Source: an uncultured Collinsella sp. (GTDB taxonomy: Bacteria > Actinomycetota > Coriobacteriia > Coriobacteriales > Coriobacteriaceae). Taken from it: a stretch of 64,000 bases of DNA. Shown here one piece after another: positions 25,609 through 34,165 of this stretch; the first letter of the stretch is position 1, and the number at the start of each line of letters is the position of its first letter. Made by a program: the position numbers and the translations under genes. The DNA is taken from the NCBI GenBank assembly GCA_902491565.1, contig CABUIE010000012.1, positions 1 to 64,000 of the forward strand, read 5' to 3'. Under the pieces are notes generated by a model, which was not told the DNA's origin, made no database searches, and saw only the letters and a program-made list of their open reading frames with translations.

Positions 25609-26442
25609 TTAGCGGATGATGGTCGCGCCGGTCTTGTGCGAAACATAGACAGCGGCCTTGTTGATCGCGACGTTGATGAGGATGTAGATGACCGCGATTA
25701 CCAGGTAGACCGACACGAGAGCGTCGTAGTTGGTAATGAGCACGCGGGCATTTTGCATCAGGTCGGGATAGCTCACCACATAGGCGACGGTGGTGTCTTT
25801 GACTACGACCACAAGCTGCGAAATCAACGACGGAATGATAAACCGAATCGCCTGCGGCAACACGATTTTAAAGGTGATTTTAGCCTTGGAGAGACCGAGC
25901 GCCTGGGCCGCCTCGACCTGGCCACGCGGCACGGCGTTGACGCCGGCACGGAAGATCTCGGCAAGCACGCCGGCTGCAGCGAGCGCGACGGGGAGCGTGA
26001 GCATCCAAAACGACGGCAGCGCAATCTTGTACTGAGGCAGCACCAAAAAGAAGAAGTAGATGAACAGCAGGCTCGGCACGCCACGGAAAAAGTCGGTGAG
26101 CACGCGGCAGGCCAGTTGCAATGGCTTGATGCCGCTGGTACGGCCGAGCATAAGAGCTAAGCCCAGTACCAGTGCAATGACGCCGGCGGTGAGTGCGACT
26201 TTAACGGTGCCTTCAAAACCCGCAAGTAAGAACTTCCAGGTGGTGAGGTGCGTAAAGAAATACCAATAGTGGACCGAAAGCTGACCGGTCACATAAAAGC
26301 GCTGCAGTACCAGGACGACGAGCGCGGCCACGGCGACGAGTGAGATGGCGGTGCCGATGCGAATCTTGGCGCGCATCTTGGGGCCGGGAGCCTCGTAGAG
26401 CGCATCGCGCATGGTAAGCGCAGGGGAGGAGTGCTTGCTCAT
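25609..26442 (-). CDS. Polar amino acid ABC transporter permease (HisM/GlnP type), first of pair
   Basis: Integral membrane half-channel; 277 residues. An N-terminal extension of about 75 residues with one helix (about 31-48) precedes the canonical permease region with the EAA loop GVLAEIFRAGVNAVPRGQVEAAQALGLS in parts and PQAIRFIIPSLISQL, then a final helix. Its start overlaps the stop of the other permease by four bases (ATGA), so the pair is translationally coupled. It acts with the ATPase gene 36 bases downstream. Confidence 0.93.
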   Translation of the reverse strand: MSKHSSPALTMRDALYEAPGPKMRAKIRIGTAISLVAVAALVVLVLQRFYVTGQLSVHYWYFFTHLTTWKFLLAGFEGTVKVALTAGVIALVLGLALMLGRTSGIKPLQLACRVLTDFFRGVPSLLFIYFFFLVLPQYKIALPSFWMLTLPVALAAAGVLAEIFRAGVNAVPRGQVEAAQALGLSKAKITFKIVLPQAIRFIIPSLISQLVVVVKDTTVAYVVSYPDLMQNARVLITNYDALVSVYLVIAVIYILINVAINKAAVYVSHKTGATIIR

Positions 26443-27098
26443 CGGAGGATCCTCACCTTCTTATCGATGTGGTTGCCAATGTGGCTCACCACAAAGGCTG
26501 TGCCCAGGTAGCCGAGCGCCGAGATAAAGAACGCGGCGACGCCGCCGAGCGAGCGCGTGTTGATGTAGCTCACCACGCCGGTGAGCTCCTGCGGTTTAAG
26601 CGGCACCTGGCTGCCGAGTGCGGTGGTGAGCATGACGGCGATAAAGAGGTTGGTCATGGGCAACACGCTCGAGCGCAGCGCCTGCGGAATCACGATCTTG
26701 GCGAGGATACGGCTGAAACTCATGCCGAGCGAACGTGCGGCTTCGACCTGACCGACGCCGACGGTGTTGATGCCGCTCATAAAGTTCTCGGAGCCAAAGG
26801 CCGAGCCCAAGAGGACCGTGGCGACGATAACGCAGGTGCGGTAGGGCAGGACGACCTTGAGCGGCGGCAGCGCGTAGACGACGATGATGAGCAGCGCGAT
26901 GCCGGGGATGTTACGGAAGACCTGGACATACAGGTCGCCAAAGACGCGCAGCGGCTTGAGCGGCGACACGCGCATCACGGTGACGGCGACGGCCAGCACC
27001 ATGGCGATGGCAAACGACTCAAGCGTCATGCCCCAGGTCGCTAGCAGCGCGTCGATATAGTTCTGGCCATAGAGCGACCAGAGTTCGGAGAGACTCAT
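26439..27098 (-). CDS. Polar amino acid ABC transporter permease (HisM/GlnP type), second of pair
   Basis: The 219-residue partner permease with four to five helices and the EAA loop around GVGQVEAARSLGMSFSRIL followed by PQALRSSVLPM. It is preceded on its strand by the substrate-binding protein gene, with a terminator-like hairpin in the 138-base gap. The two permeases form a heterodimeric channel. Confidence 0.93.
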   Translation of the reverse strand: MSLSELWSLYGQNYIDALLATWGMTLESFAIAMVLAVAVTVMRVSPLKPLRVFGDLYVQVFRNIPGIALLIIVVYALPPLKVVLPYRTCVIVATVLLGSAFGSENFMSGINTVGVGQVEAARSLGMSFSRILAKIVIPQALRSSVLPMTNLFIAVMLTTALGSQVPLKPQELTGVVSYINTRSLGGVAAFFISALGYLGTAFVVSHIGNHIDKKVRILR

Positions 27099-27116
27099 GC
27101 GGACCTCCTGCCGATA

Positions 27117-27149
27117 AGGAAAGGGGCTCCCGTGTGTACGGAAGCCCCG
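27117..27149 (-). terminator. Intra-operon terminator/attenuator between binding protein and permeases
   Basis: The stem GGGGCTTCCGT/ACGGGAGCCCC (one mismatch) is followed by CTTTCCTT on the minus strand. Its place after the substrate-binding gene fits partial termination giving more binding protein than permease. Confidence 0.65.
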
Positions 27150-27236
27150 ACAACTCAGTGAGGAAACAGTTTACCGCAATAAAGCGCATCATGCGTTTCC
27201 GTATGGTTTCGTTGCGGCCGTTACCAGGCTCGCTGC

Positions 27237-28232
27237 CTAGGCGCCGATCTCGGGCAGCTCGGGAACATTGGTGTCGCCCGTACGGTCGCCGATGCAGATC
27301 TGCCACAGCTCGGTCCAGGTGCCATCGTCCTCAATCTTCTTAAGGAAGTCGTTGACAAAGGCGACACCGTCGGATTCGAGCGGCAGGCCAATGCCATAGG
27401 GCTCCTTGCTGCCGAAGGGCTTGCCGGCGATCTTGTACTTGCCGGGCTCGCGGACCAGGGCGCTCTGCTGCATGTTGTTATCGATGACGTAGGCGTCAAC
27501 GCGGCCCTGCTGGAGTGCTTGACGGGCCTCCTCGTCGGTCTTGAACTCCTGCTGGCTGGCCTTGGGGGCGAACTCCTCCAGGATGGCGGGGCCGTTGGAG
27601 CCGGACTGGACGGCAACGTTCTTGTCGGCCAGGTCGTCGACGCTCTTGATGTCGTCGTTATCGGCGAGCACCAGGATGGCCTGCTGGGTGTAGTAGTAGG
27701 GGCCGGCAAAGGAGACGAGCTTCTTGCGCTCGTCAGTGATGGTGTAGGTGGCAAAGACAGCGTCGACCTGGCCGTTCTGCAGGACGGACTCGCGCGTGTC
27801 CGAGGTCACCTGGGTGATCTCGACCTTGTTCTCGCCCAAGATGTAGTTGGACAGAAGCTGCGCGATGCCGGCATCGAAGCCGCGGGTCTGGCCGTCTTTC
27901 TCGTTGAGGAGGGAGAAGAGTGTGGAAGTCTGAACGCCACCGATCTTAAAGACGCCGGCGTCCTTGACGGCCGTGGCCCAGGTGCTGGCGGCGATGGCAT
28001 CGTCATCGGCCTTGGGGCCGTTGTCGACGAGCTTGTCGAATGCCTTGGCGTCGAGCGTGGTGGAAGCTTCGGTATCATTGGAGCTCTTGGAAGAGCCGGC
28101 GGCGGAACCCTTGTCGGCCTCGGCGCTGGTGTCGGAGCAGCCGGCAAGACCAAGGCCGGCGACGGTTGCGAAGGTGGCGGCGACAAAGCCGCGGCGGTCG
28201 AGAACGACCTGCTGGGAGAGGTTCTTGCTCAT
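27237..28232 (-). CDS. Amino acid ABC transporter substrate-binding lipoprotein
   Basis: Extracellular receptor of the importer; 331 residues. The N-terminus has twin arginines (13-14) before a hydrophobic stretch and the lipobox LAGC with Cys32, so it is probably lipid-anchored, possibly after Tat export. A Ser/Thr-rich linker follows (about 33-60). The family 3 solute-binding fold shows GFDAGIAQLLSNYI, VDAVFATYTITDERKK, VDDLADKNVAVQSGSNG and KIEDDGTWTELWQ, as in glutamate/glutamine-type binding proteins. The gene is first in the operon with a good promoter upstream. Confidence 0.93.
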   Translation of the reverse strand: MSKNLSQQVVLDRRGFVAATFATVAGLGLAGCSDTSAEADKGSAAGSSKSSNDTEASTTLDAKAFDKLVDNGPKADDDAIAASTWATAVKDAGVFKIGGVQTSTLFSLLNEKDGQTRGFDAGIAQLLSNYILGENKVEITQVTSDTRESVLQNGQVDAVFATYTITDERKKLVSFAGPYYYTQQAILVLADNDDIKSVDDLADKNVAVQSGSNGPAILEEFAPKASQQEFKTDEEARQALQQGRVDAYVIDNNMQQSALVREPGKYKIAGKPFGSKEPYGIGLPLESDGVAFVNDFLKKIEDDGTWTELWQICIGDRTGDTNVPELPEIGA

Positions 28233-28275
28233 GGTAGAACACCTTTCTCAATAAAATCCCTAGCGGTTGAGTAGA

Positions 28276-28305
28276 GTTATACCCTATCGCGCTCAAATGG
28301 GTCAA
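28276..28305 (-). promoter_or_regulatory. Sigma-70-type promoter of the amino acid importer operon
   Basis: On the minus strand TTGACC (28300-28305) is followed after 18 bases by TATAAC (28276-28281), 43 bases before the binding-protein start. Confidence 0.65.
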
Positions 28306-28348
28306 CACGAAATAACTCAGAAACATACTTACCTTATGGGTAATTCTA

Positions 28349-28383
28349 CCTACCAAAAAAGGACAGGCACCTTCGTGGTGGTT
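28349..28383. repeat. GGGAC-core REP-like hairpin (d), degenerate
   Basis: CTACCAAAAAAGGACAGGCACC is followed by TTCGTGGTGG. The left arm resembles the CCTGCCAAAA type and the right half resembles the CCACCACAAA type at 51736-51770, so it looks like a decayed or hybrid copy. Confidence 0.5.
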
Positions 28384-28412
28384 CTGGCCGATGCGGTGGC
28401 ATGCCTTGCTGT

Positions 28413-28555
28413 TTTGTCTCAATCTGTAACATCTGGACGGACAAAAGGTCTCTATCTGTTACAGATTGAGACAAAGGTCTGGGACTAAGACGTCTTATCT
28501 AGATCTGTAACAGTTAGACGGGAATTCGAGCCATAGATGTTACGGATCGAGATAA
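28413..28555. repeat. Tandem TGTAACA inverted-repeat pair
   Basis: Unit 1 has perfect 19-bp arms (28413-28431 with 28457-28475); unit 2 has 18-bp arms (28495-28512 with 28538-28555, two mismatches). Both loops are exactly 25 bases and contain GACGG near the same place. TGTAACA/TGTTAC at the loop end is kept, while the outer parts (TTTGTCTCAATC; TTATCTAGATC) differ but remain complementary. The gap between dxs and the importer holds nothing else. Confidence 0.8.
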
Positions 28556-28570
28556 TCGCGCCGCGAAAAC

Positions 28571-28608
28571 AAAAACCTCCGCAGGGGTGCTTCCCTTGCG
28601 GAGGTTTT
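28571..28608 (-). terminator. Rho-independent terminator after dxs
   Basis: The stem AAAACCTCCGCA/TGCGGAGGTTTT with GC-rich upper pairs is followed by T-rich sequence on the minus strand, beginning one base past the dxs stop codon. It is flanked by A and T runs and could work in both directions. Confidence 0.8.
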
Positions 28609-30390
28609 TTACTCGTTGAGTAGCCTTACGGCTTCGGCGGCCATGTTCTCGACCGTCATGCCGTTCTGAGCCAACAGCTCGTTGGGATCGTAGCGGTCGG
28701 GGAAGCCCTTGGCGATGCCGAAGGTGCGCGTGCGCACGGGCGTGCATGCCAGATAACATGCCACGCGCTCGCCCCAGCCGCCGTCCAAGATGCCGTCCTC
28801 GAGGGTGACGACAACGCGATGCTCGGCGGCAAGGCTGTCGAGGAACTCGCGGTCGAGCTCGGTTGCAAAGCGCGGGTTGACGAGCGTGGCCTCGATGCCG
28901 TACTCGGCAGCCAAGCGGTTTGCCACGCGCTCGCCCAGCTCAAAGAAATCGCCAAGCGCGAGCACGGCAACGTCGCGGCCCTGATGCACCACGTTGTAGC
29001 GAACGGCGCTGTAGTCGGTGTCTTCGGCGGGCGCAAGGTCGGGACGGCTCACCAGGCCAATGCCCGGTACGCGGATCGCCACGGGATGCTTGCGGTGGTC
29101 GAGCGACCAGCTCAACATGGACAGATATTCCTCCATGCAGGCCGGCGCCAAGTAGTGCATGTTGGGAAGACCGCCCAGCATGGAAATATCGAAGAACGAG
29201 AGGTGCGTCTCGGATGTGGTGCCAAAGATTGACGCACCAAACACCAGGATGGTTGCGGGGGCGTCGTTGAGGCACAGGTCGTGCCACAGCTCGTCGTAGG
29301 CGCGCTGCAAAAACGTGCCGTACACACCAAAGACTGGCTTGGCGCCCGAGCGCGCAAGCGCGGTGGCAAAGGTCACGGCGTGCTCCTCGGCAATGCCCAC
29401 ATCGACGAACTGTTTGCCGGCGGCAGCGCGAAGTTCGGGTGTAAAGCCCATGATGTACGGCGTGGCGGCCGTGATGCCCACGACCTGCGGATCGCGCTCG
29501 ATGGCGGCGCTGAGCGCCTCGCCCGTAATGTCGGCGTAGGTGCGCGGCGCAGGCTCGCTCGGATGGCCCGGGCAGAGCTTGCGCCCGGTCGCCATGTCAA
29601 ACGGACCCACGTGGTGCCAGCGCTCGGGGTCGCTCTGGGCTGGCTCAAAACCCTTGCCCTTGGCAGTGGAGACGTGCAGCACGATGGGGTGGTCGATGCC
29701 GCACAGCTCCTGCAGCGTGTCGACCAGGGCCAACACGTCGTTGCCGGCGTCCAGATAGCGGTAGTCGAGCCCCATCGCGCGGAAAACGTTGCGCTCACAG
29801 GCGCCGTTGCTGGCGCGCAGCTCGGCCAGATTGCGATACAGGCCGCCATGGTTCTCGGCGATGGACTGGTCGTTATCGTTGACGATGATGATCAGGTTGC
29901 TGTCGATCTCGGCGGCGTTGTTAAAGCCCTCAAACGCCAAGCCGCCCGAAAGCGAGCCGTCGCCAATGATGGCGATGACGTTGTACGCATCGCCCGCCAG
30001 GTCACGAGCGTGCGCCAGGCCGCAGCCCAGGCTCACCGACGTGGAGGTATGGCCCATGGCGAACAGATCGTGCTCGGACTCGTCGGGATTGGCAAAGCCA
30101 GAAGCCTCACCATAACGCTCCGGATCGATATAAGTGTACGCGCGCCCGGTCAGCGCCTTGTGGGCGTAGGTCTGGTGCGAAACGTCAAAGACAATCTTGT
30201 CGATGGGGGAGTTAAACACGCGATGGAGCGCGACCGTAAGCTCAACGACGCCCAAGTTGGGGGCAACGTGCCCGCCGACGGCGGCGGAGCTTTCGAGGAT
30301 TGCCTGACGGATCTCGCCGCAGAGCAGCGGAAGCTCGGCGCGGTCGAGAGCCTTGACGTCCTCGGGCGTTGTCGTTTGCGTAAGCAGCAT
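28609..30390 (-). CDS. dxs: 1-deoxy-D-xylulose-5-phosphate synthase, divergent form
   Basis: Thiamine-diphosphate enzyme condensing pyruvate with glyceraldehyde 3-phosphate, the entry to MEP isoprenoid synthesis. The 593-residue protein has HQTYAHKALTGR, the ThDP/Mg block GDGSLSGGLAFEGFNNA, NDNDQSIAENHGGLYR, and GIAEEHAVTFATALA with the catalytic Glu. It is about 25-30 residues shorter than the usual form, and the region that normally reads DRAG...GPTHHG reads GASIFGTTSETHLS near residue 385, so the phosphate-binding Arg of DRAG is missing. It may belong to the short DXS branch of Firmicutes and Coriobacteria or act on another acceptor. Confidence 0.85.
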   Translation of the reverse strand: MLLTQTTTPEDVKALDRAELPLLCGEIRQAILESSAAVGGHVAPNLGVVELTVALHRVFNSPIDKIVFDVSHQTYAHKALTGRAYTYIDPERYGEASGFANPDESEHDLFAMGHTSTSVSLGCGLAHARDLAGDAYNVIAIIGDGSLSGGLAFEGFNNAAEIDSNLIIIVNDNDQSIAENHGGLYRNLAELRASNGACERNVFRAMGLDYRYLDAGNDVLALVDTLQELCGIDHPIVLHVSTAKGKGFEPAQSDPERWHHVGPFDMATGRKLCPGHPSEPAPRTYADITGEALSAAIERDPQVVGITAATPYIMGFTPELRAAAGKQFVDVGIAEEHAVTFATALARSGAKPVFGVYGTFLQRAYDELWHDLCLNDAPATILVFGASIFGTTSETHLSFFDISMLGGLPNMHYLAPACMEEYLSMLSWSLDHRKHPVAIRVPGIGLVSRPDLAPAEDTDYSAVRYNVVHQGRDVAVLALGDFFELGERVANRLAAEYGIEATLVNPRFATELDREFLDSLAAEHRVVVTLEDGILDGGWGERVACYLACTPVRTRTFGIAKGFPDRYDPNELLAQNGMTVENMAAEAVRLLNE

Positions 30391-30517
30391 CGTTGTGGGT
30401 TACTCCATGCGAATCGAGCGCCGGCGCTCCCTCGGCCGGCACAATTGCACAAAACAGTCTCGCACATTTTGGCGTTTGATATGTGACGGCGGCGCGGTAA
30501 TTCGCCAACTGGCGGGG

Positions 30518-30529
30518 CAAAACGTTTTG
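30518..30529. promoter_or_regulatory. Perfect 12-bp palindrome in the dxs/HD divergent gap
   Basis: CAAAACGTTTTG is flanked by GGGG and TCCG in the 228-base divergent intergenic region, a plausible operator. No matching regulator is identified. Confidence 0.35.
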
Positions 30530-30618
30530 TCCGATGCCATACTGGTAGATTCGATGATGATTTTATTCCATGCGTACAGGCCGTGGCTTGCCGCCGTGAG
30601 CCGCTGGAAGGAGGCAGC

Positions 30619-31155
30619 ATGTCCGATGTCGTTCGTGCCGAGAAAATCGCGTGCGAAGTGGACCATGCTGCCCGTCAGCTGGCACAGGCGGGTCGTCTGG
30701 ACCTGACGCGCGAGTTTATCCAGCATGGCGATGTGACGGTGTATACGCATGTGACCTCAGTGGCGCGGGCAAGTCTGTCCTTTGCCGAGCGCCTGGGCCG
30801 CGTCGGTGTCTCGGTCGACCGCGCCTCGTTGCTGCGCGGAGCCTTGTTACACGATTACTTTCTCTACGATTGGCACGATCCCGATCCGAGCCATCGCCTG
30901 CACGGATTTCGTCATCCGTTTTTTGCCCTGGCGCGAGCCGAAGAGGATTTTGAGCTGACGCCGCGCGAGCGGAATATCATCGCGCGCCATATGTTTCCGC
31001 TGGTGCCGGTGCCGCCGACGTGTCGTGAGGCTTGGATTGTATGCCTGGCGGATAAGTGGTGCGCGCTGTGCGAGACGGTCGCCGGTCGTCTGCCGCGCAA
31101 GGACGAGGCGGACGATGGCATGAGTGGCGAATCGAGCGAAAAGAGGAGAGGATAG
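30619..31155 (+). CDS. HD domain protein
   Basis: A 178-residue cytoplasmic protein of the HD superfamily, predicted metal-dependent phosphohydrolase. The core has His in VYTHVTSVA, the HD pair in GALLHDYFLYDW, a second histidine set in HGFRHPFFA and IIARHMFP, and the final Asp in VCLADKWCA, so the metal ligands look complete. The start ATG at 30619 follows GGAAGGAGG. The membrane protein gene starts three bases past its stop, and this HD/PF06541 pairing suggests a joint role. Substrate unknown. Confidence 0.86.
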   Translation: MSDVVRAEKIACEVDHAARQLAQAGRLDLTREFIQHGDVTVYTHVTSVARASLSFAERLGRVGVSVDRASLLRGALLHDYFLYDWHDPDPSHRLHGFRHPFFALARAEEDFELTPRERNIIARHMFPLVPVPPTCREAWIVCLADKWCALCETVAGRLPRKDEADDGMSGESSEKRRG

Positions 31156-31158
31156 ACG

Positions 31159-32178
31159 GTGGGGACCGCGATCGACATGGCATTTGACGGTGCGACGCTT
31201 GCCGCCTGTCCGCTCTCGGCGCTGGTGCTCTCGTTTGCCTTCTACGGTTTCTGCGGCTGGGCATGGGAATCGACAGTCTGCGCCATGCTCAACCACGGGC
31301 GCTTTGCCAACAGCGGCTTTTTGCTGGGACCGTGCTGCCCCATCTATGGCGCGGGCGGCATTGCCTGCTGGCTGCTGTTGCGCGGAATTCCTGACGCGTC
31401 GAGCCAGTTTGTCGCGGCAGCGCTCGTATGCAGCGTGATTGAGTACAGCGTGGGCGTGCTGCTGGAAAAAACAACAGGCGCTCGCTTTTGGGACTATTCT
31501 CACCTGCCGTTTAACCTGCACGGACGCATCTGTCTGTACTGGGCCTGCGCGTTTGGCCTGGGTGCGCTGTGCATTTGCCGTTTAGTGGAGCCGGCATTGC
31601 TGGGGCTGCTTGGCCATCTGCCGGTGCTGATTGTGCGGCTGTCCGCCTTTATCGTCGCGGTCGCGATGATGGTCGACGCAGTGTGCTCGTTGGCGAGCTG
31701 GCGGCGTCTGTCCAATCAGCTGGAGCGCGTGCGCGCCGACCTTGCCGACCGCATCAACGAGTCGCTTGCCGATGCGTCCGACTCCATGCTCGAACGTATT
31801 CCCGATTCGGCGATCGACTCGGTGGCACAGACGCATATCCGCAGCCGTGCCGTTAACGCGTGGCTGGCCGAGCTGGGCGACGCGACGCTCGATGCCCTTC
31901 GTGAGAAGGCTTCGATGCCGACGTTTATCTCGGATGGTGCTCGCGGCCTGGCGCTCGCTGCCCGCCGCGTGGCCGATGCCGCGCCGAGCATGCCGCGTCC
32001 GTCGCTCAGTCGTCGCCTTGCCGGCAAGCGTATGAGCCGTCCGGTGCCGAGCGTGTCACTCAGCCGCCGCGACCTACGCTTTTTCAATGCCTTCCCGCGT
32101 CTGCGCATCAATCGCTACGAAGGTGTCATTCGAGCAACTAATCTCCGCGACCGCGCCCACGAGCTGTTTCGGCGCTAG
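31159..32178 (+). CDS. Membrane protein of the PF06541 family (putative ABC-transporter type IV)
   Basis: A 339-residue membrane protein from a GTG start three bases past the HD gene. The N-terminal half has about four helices with the family features FYGFCGWAWESTVC, FANSGFLLGPCCPIYGAGG and the block FWDYSHLPFNLHGRICLYWA. The C-terminal half (about 180-339) is cytoplasmic, charged and helical, with no recognised domain. Biochemical function is unknown; the family name rests on early annotation. The tail is rich in Arg and may bind nucleic acid or lipid. Confidence 0.82.
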   Translation: MGTAIDMAFDGATLAACPLSALVLSFAFYGFCGWAWESTVCAMLNHGRFANSGFLLGPCCPIYGAGGIACWLLLRGIPDASSQFVAAALVCSVIEYSVGVLLEKTTGARFWDYSHLPFNLHGRICLYWACAFGLGALCICRLVEPALLGLLGHLPVLIVRLSAFIVAVAMMVDAVCSLASWRRLSNQLERVRADLADRINESLADASDSMLERIPDSAIDSVAQTHIRSRAVNAWLAELGDATLDALREKASMPTFISDGARGLALAARRVADAAPSMPRPSLSRRLAGKRMSRPVPSVSLSRRDLRFFNAFPRLRINRYEGVIRATNLRDRAHELFRR

Positions 32179-32376
32179 CCGGGATGGGCGCGCTCACGGC
32201 TCCCTTGCTCGCGTATTTCCCGTTCGTTTCGCGCCCGTTGCCGCGCCGTTTCCAAGATTGCGGCACCGTTTCCATTCGACAACGCAGCGTTTAACAACGC
32301 CGCATCTGGTCTACACCAGTTGTCCCTCGGCCGCATTATGGGCGCCGACAACGTTCATACGACCAAGGGAGAGCGA

Positions 32377-33654
32377 ATGTACGATACGGGTTCGACAACG
32401 TTTATGCTCATCTGCACCATGCTCGTTTTTTTAATGACACCGGGTCTGGCGTTTTTCTATGGCGGCCTGTCCAGGCGCAAAAATGTCATCAACACCATGC
32501 TCATGTGCTTTGGCGCCATTGGTCTGGTTGGTGTGCTGTGGATTGTTGCCGGCTGGTCTCTGGCCTATGGCGGCGACGGTTCGAGTCCGTTTATTGGAGG
32601 CCTTGACCAGCTGCTGTGCCTGCCGGTGCTCAACCAGGTGCTGCAGGCGGCCGAGGGCAACGCCGCGGACGGCGCCGCCTACCCCCAGATCATCAACATC
32701 GCCTTCCAGATGGCATTTGCCATGATCACGGCTGCTATCGTCACGGGCAGCCTGGCCGGCCGCGTCAAGTTTGGTGCCATGACGGCCTTCCTGGGCATTT
32801 GGCTTCTCGCGGTCTATGTGCCGCTCGCCCACATGGTCTGGGGCGGCGAGGGCTCCTTTATCGGCGACATCATCGGCGCGCTCGACTTTGCCGGCGGCGA
32901 CGTAGTACACATTTCGTCCGGTCTCACGGGCCTGATTCTCTGCTTAATGCTCGGCCGTCGTCGTGGCTTTGGCATGGTGAGCTATCGTCCGCATAACGTG
33001 CCGTTTGTGGCGCTGGGCGCCGGTCTGCTTTGGTTTGGCTGGTTTGGCTTTAACGGCGGCAGCGAGTTTAAGGCCGATGCCGTGGCGGCACTCGCCATCC
33101 TCAACACTGTGACGGCCAGCGCGGCGGGCATGGTCTCGTGGCTTGCCGTCGAGCGCGTGCACACCGGTCGCCCCACGCTGGTGGGCGCCAGCACCGGTCT
33201 GGTTGCGGGCCTTGTGGTGGTCACGCCGGGTGCGGGCTTTGTCGAGCCGTGGGCGGCGCTGGTCATGGGCCTGATCGTCTCGCCTGTCTGCTACCTGGCC
33301 ATCAGCCATCTTAAGACCAAGTTTGGCTACGACGATGCGCTCGACGCGTTCGGTTGCCACGGCATCGGCGGCATCTTGGGCGGCGTGCTCACGGGCCTGT
33401 TCTGTGTGCCGGAGCTCTCGTGGACCGGTAAGGGTGGCCTGTTCTACACGGGCGACGTGTCGCTGCTCGTCTCGCAGATTTTGGGCATTGTGGTGACGGT
33501 CGCTATTGTACTGGTGCTCGACTTGGTGATCGCCGCGGTGGTCAAGGCGCTGTTCCACGGCAGCCTGCGCGTGGACGAGGCCGACGAGGCGCTGGGCCTG
33601 GATGCGAGTCAGCATGGCGAGAGCGCGTACCCCTCCTTCTCCGGACTCGACTAG
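32377..33654 (+). CDS. amtB: Ammonium transporter
   Basis: Channel for ammonium uptake, 425 residues with the usual eleven helices. It starts MYDTGSTTFMLICTMLVFLMTPGLAFFYGG in parts, without a cleavable signal, and shows the pore residues in AHMVWGGEG, DFAGGDVVHISSG and the late histidine in DAFGCHGIGGILGG. The ATG at 32377 follows AAGGGAGAG; an upstream in-frame ATG at 32320 is unlikely. glnB follows 156 bases later, so the two form the usual nitrogen pair, with a structured inverted repeat between them. Confidence 0.95.
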   Translation: MYDTGSTTFMLICTMLVFLMTPGLAFFYGGLSRRKNVINTMLMCFGAIGLVGVLWIVAGWSLAYGGDGSSPFIGGLDQLLCLPVLNQVLQAAEGNAADGAAYPQIINIAFQMAFAMITAAIVTGSLAGRVKFGAMTAFLGIWLLAVYVPLAHMVWGGEGSFIGDIIGALDFAGGDVVHISSGLTGLILCLMLGRRRGFGMVSYRPHNVPFVALGAGLLWFGWFGFNGGSEFKADAVAALAILNTVTASAAGMVSWLAVERVHTGRPTLVGASTGLVAGLVVVTPGAGFVEPWAALVMGLIVSPVCYLAISHLKTKFGYDDALDAFGCHGIGGILGGVLTGLFCVPELSWTGKGGLFYTGDVSLLVSQILGIVVTVAIVLVLDLVIAAVVKALFHGSLRVDEADEALGLDASQHGESAYPSFSGLD

Positions 33655-33655
33655 C

Positions 33656-33765
33656 GGCACGGCTTTCCCAGGCACCCGACCTTGCCCCTCAAACCGTCGC
33701 TTGCGTACCGAAGTACGCGGCGCTCCTCTTTCGGGGCAATCTCGGGCACCTGGAAAACCCGTGCC
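33656..33765. repeat. Structured inverted repeat between amtB and glnB
   Basis: The arms GGCACGGCTTTCCCAGGCACCCGA and its near complement (33656 and 33765 at the ends) enclose GCCCC/GGGGC and an inner hairpin GCGTACCGAAGTACGC. On the minus strand the tip is a C(UUCG)G loop. It resembles families A and B in layout but shares no clear junction motif. Confidence 0.75.
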
Positions 33766-33810
33766 ATGTGAAGGAAAATCAATTTCTTTTATTGAAGAGA
33801 GGAATTCACT

Positions 33811-34149
33811 ATGAAGAAGATTACGGCGATCGTTCGTGCCGAAAAGCTTGAGGTTCTTAAAGATGCGCTGTTTGCTGCTGATGTTCGCGGTATGACCATC
33901 AACCAGGTGCAGGGCTGCGGCGCGCAGCATGGCTGGAAGGAATACGTGCGCGGCAACGAGTTGCTTGTCAACACGATCCCTAAGGTGCAGTTCACTCTCA
34001 TCTGCGCCGATGAGCACGTCGATGGCATTGTCGAGATTATCTGCAACGCCGCTCGCACCGGTGCCGTTGGAGACGGCAAGATTTGGGTCGAGCCGGTCGA
34101 GGAGGTTATCCGCATCCGTACCGGCGAACACGGCCCCGCCGCGGTGTAG
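33811..34149 (+). CDS. glnB: P-II nitrogen regulatory protein
   Basis: Trimeric regulator that senses 2-oxoglutarate and ATP/ADP and controls AmtB, next to which it is encoded. The 112-residue protein has the P-II fold with MKKITAIVRAEKLEVLKDAL, GMTINQVQGCG, IPKVQFTLI and the C-terminal GKIWVEPVEEVIRIRTGE. In the T-loop the usual Tyr51 is Leu51 (RGNELLVN), so uridylylation or adenylylation at that site is not possible. The start follows GAAGAGAGG with suitable spacing. Confidence 0.94.
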   Translation: MKKITAIVRAEKLEVLKDALFAADVRGMTINQVQGCGAQHGWKEYVRGNELLVNTIPKVQFTLICADEHVDGIVEIICNAARTGAVGDGKIWVEPVEEVIRIRTGEHGPAAV

Positions 34150-34165
34150 GACAATCTTTCGCCTG

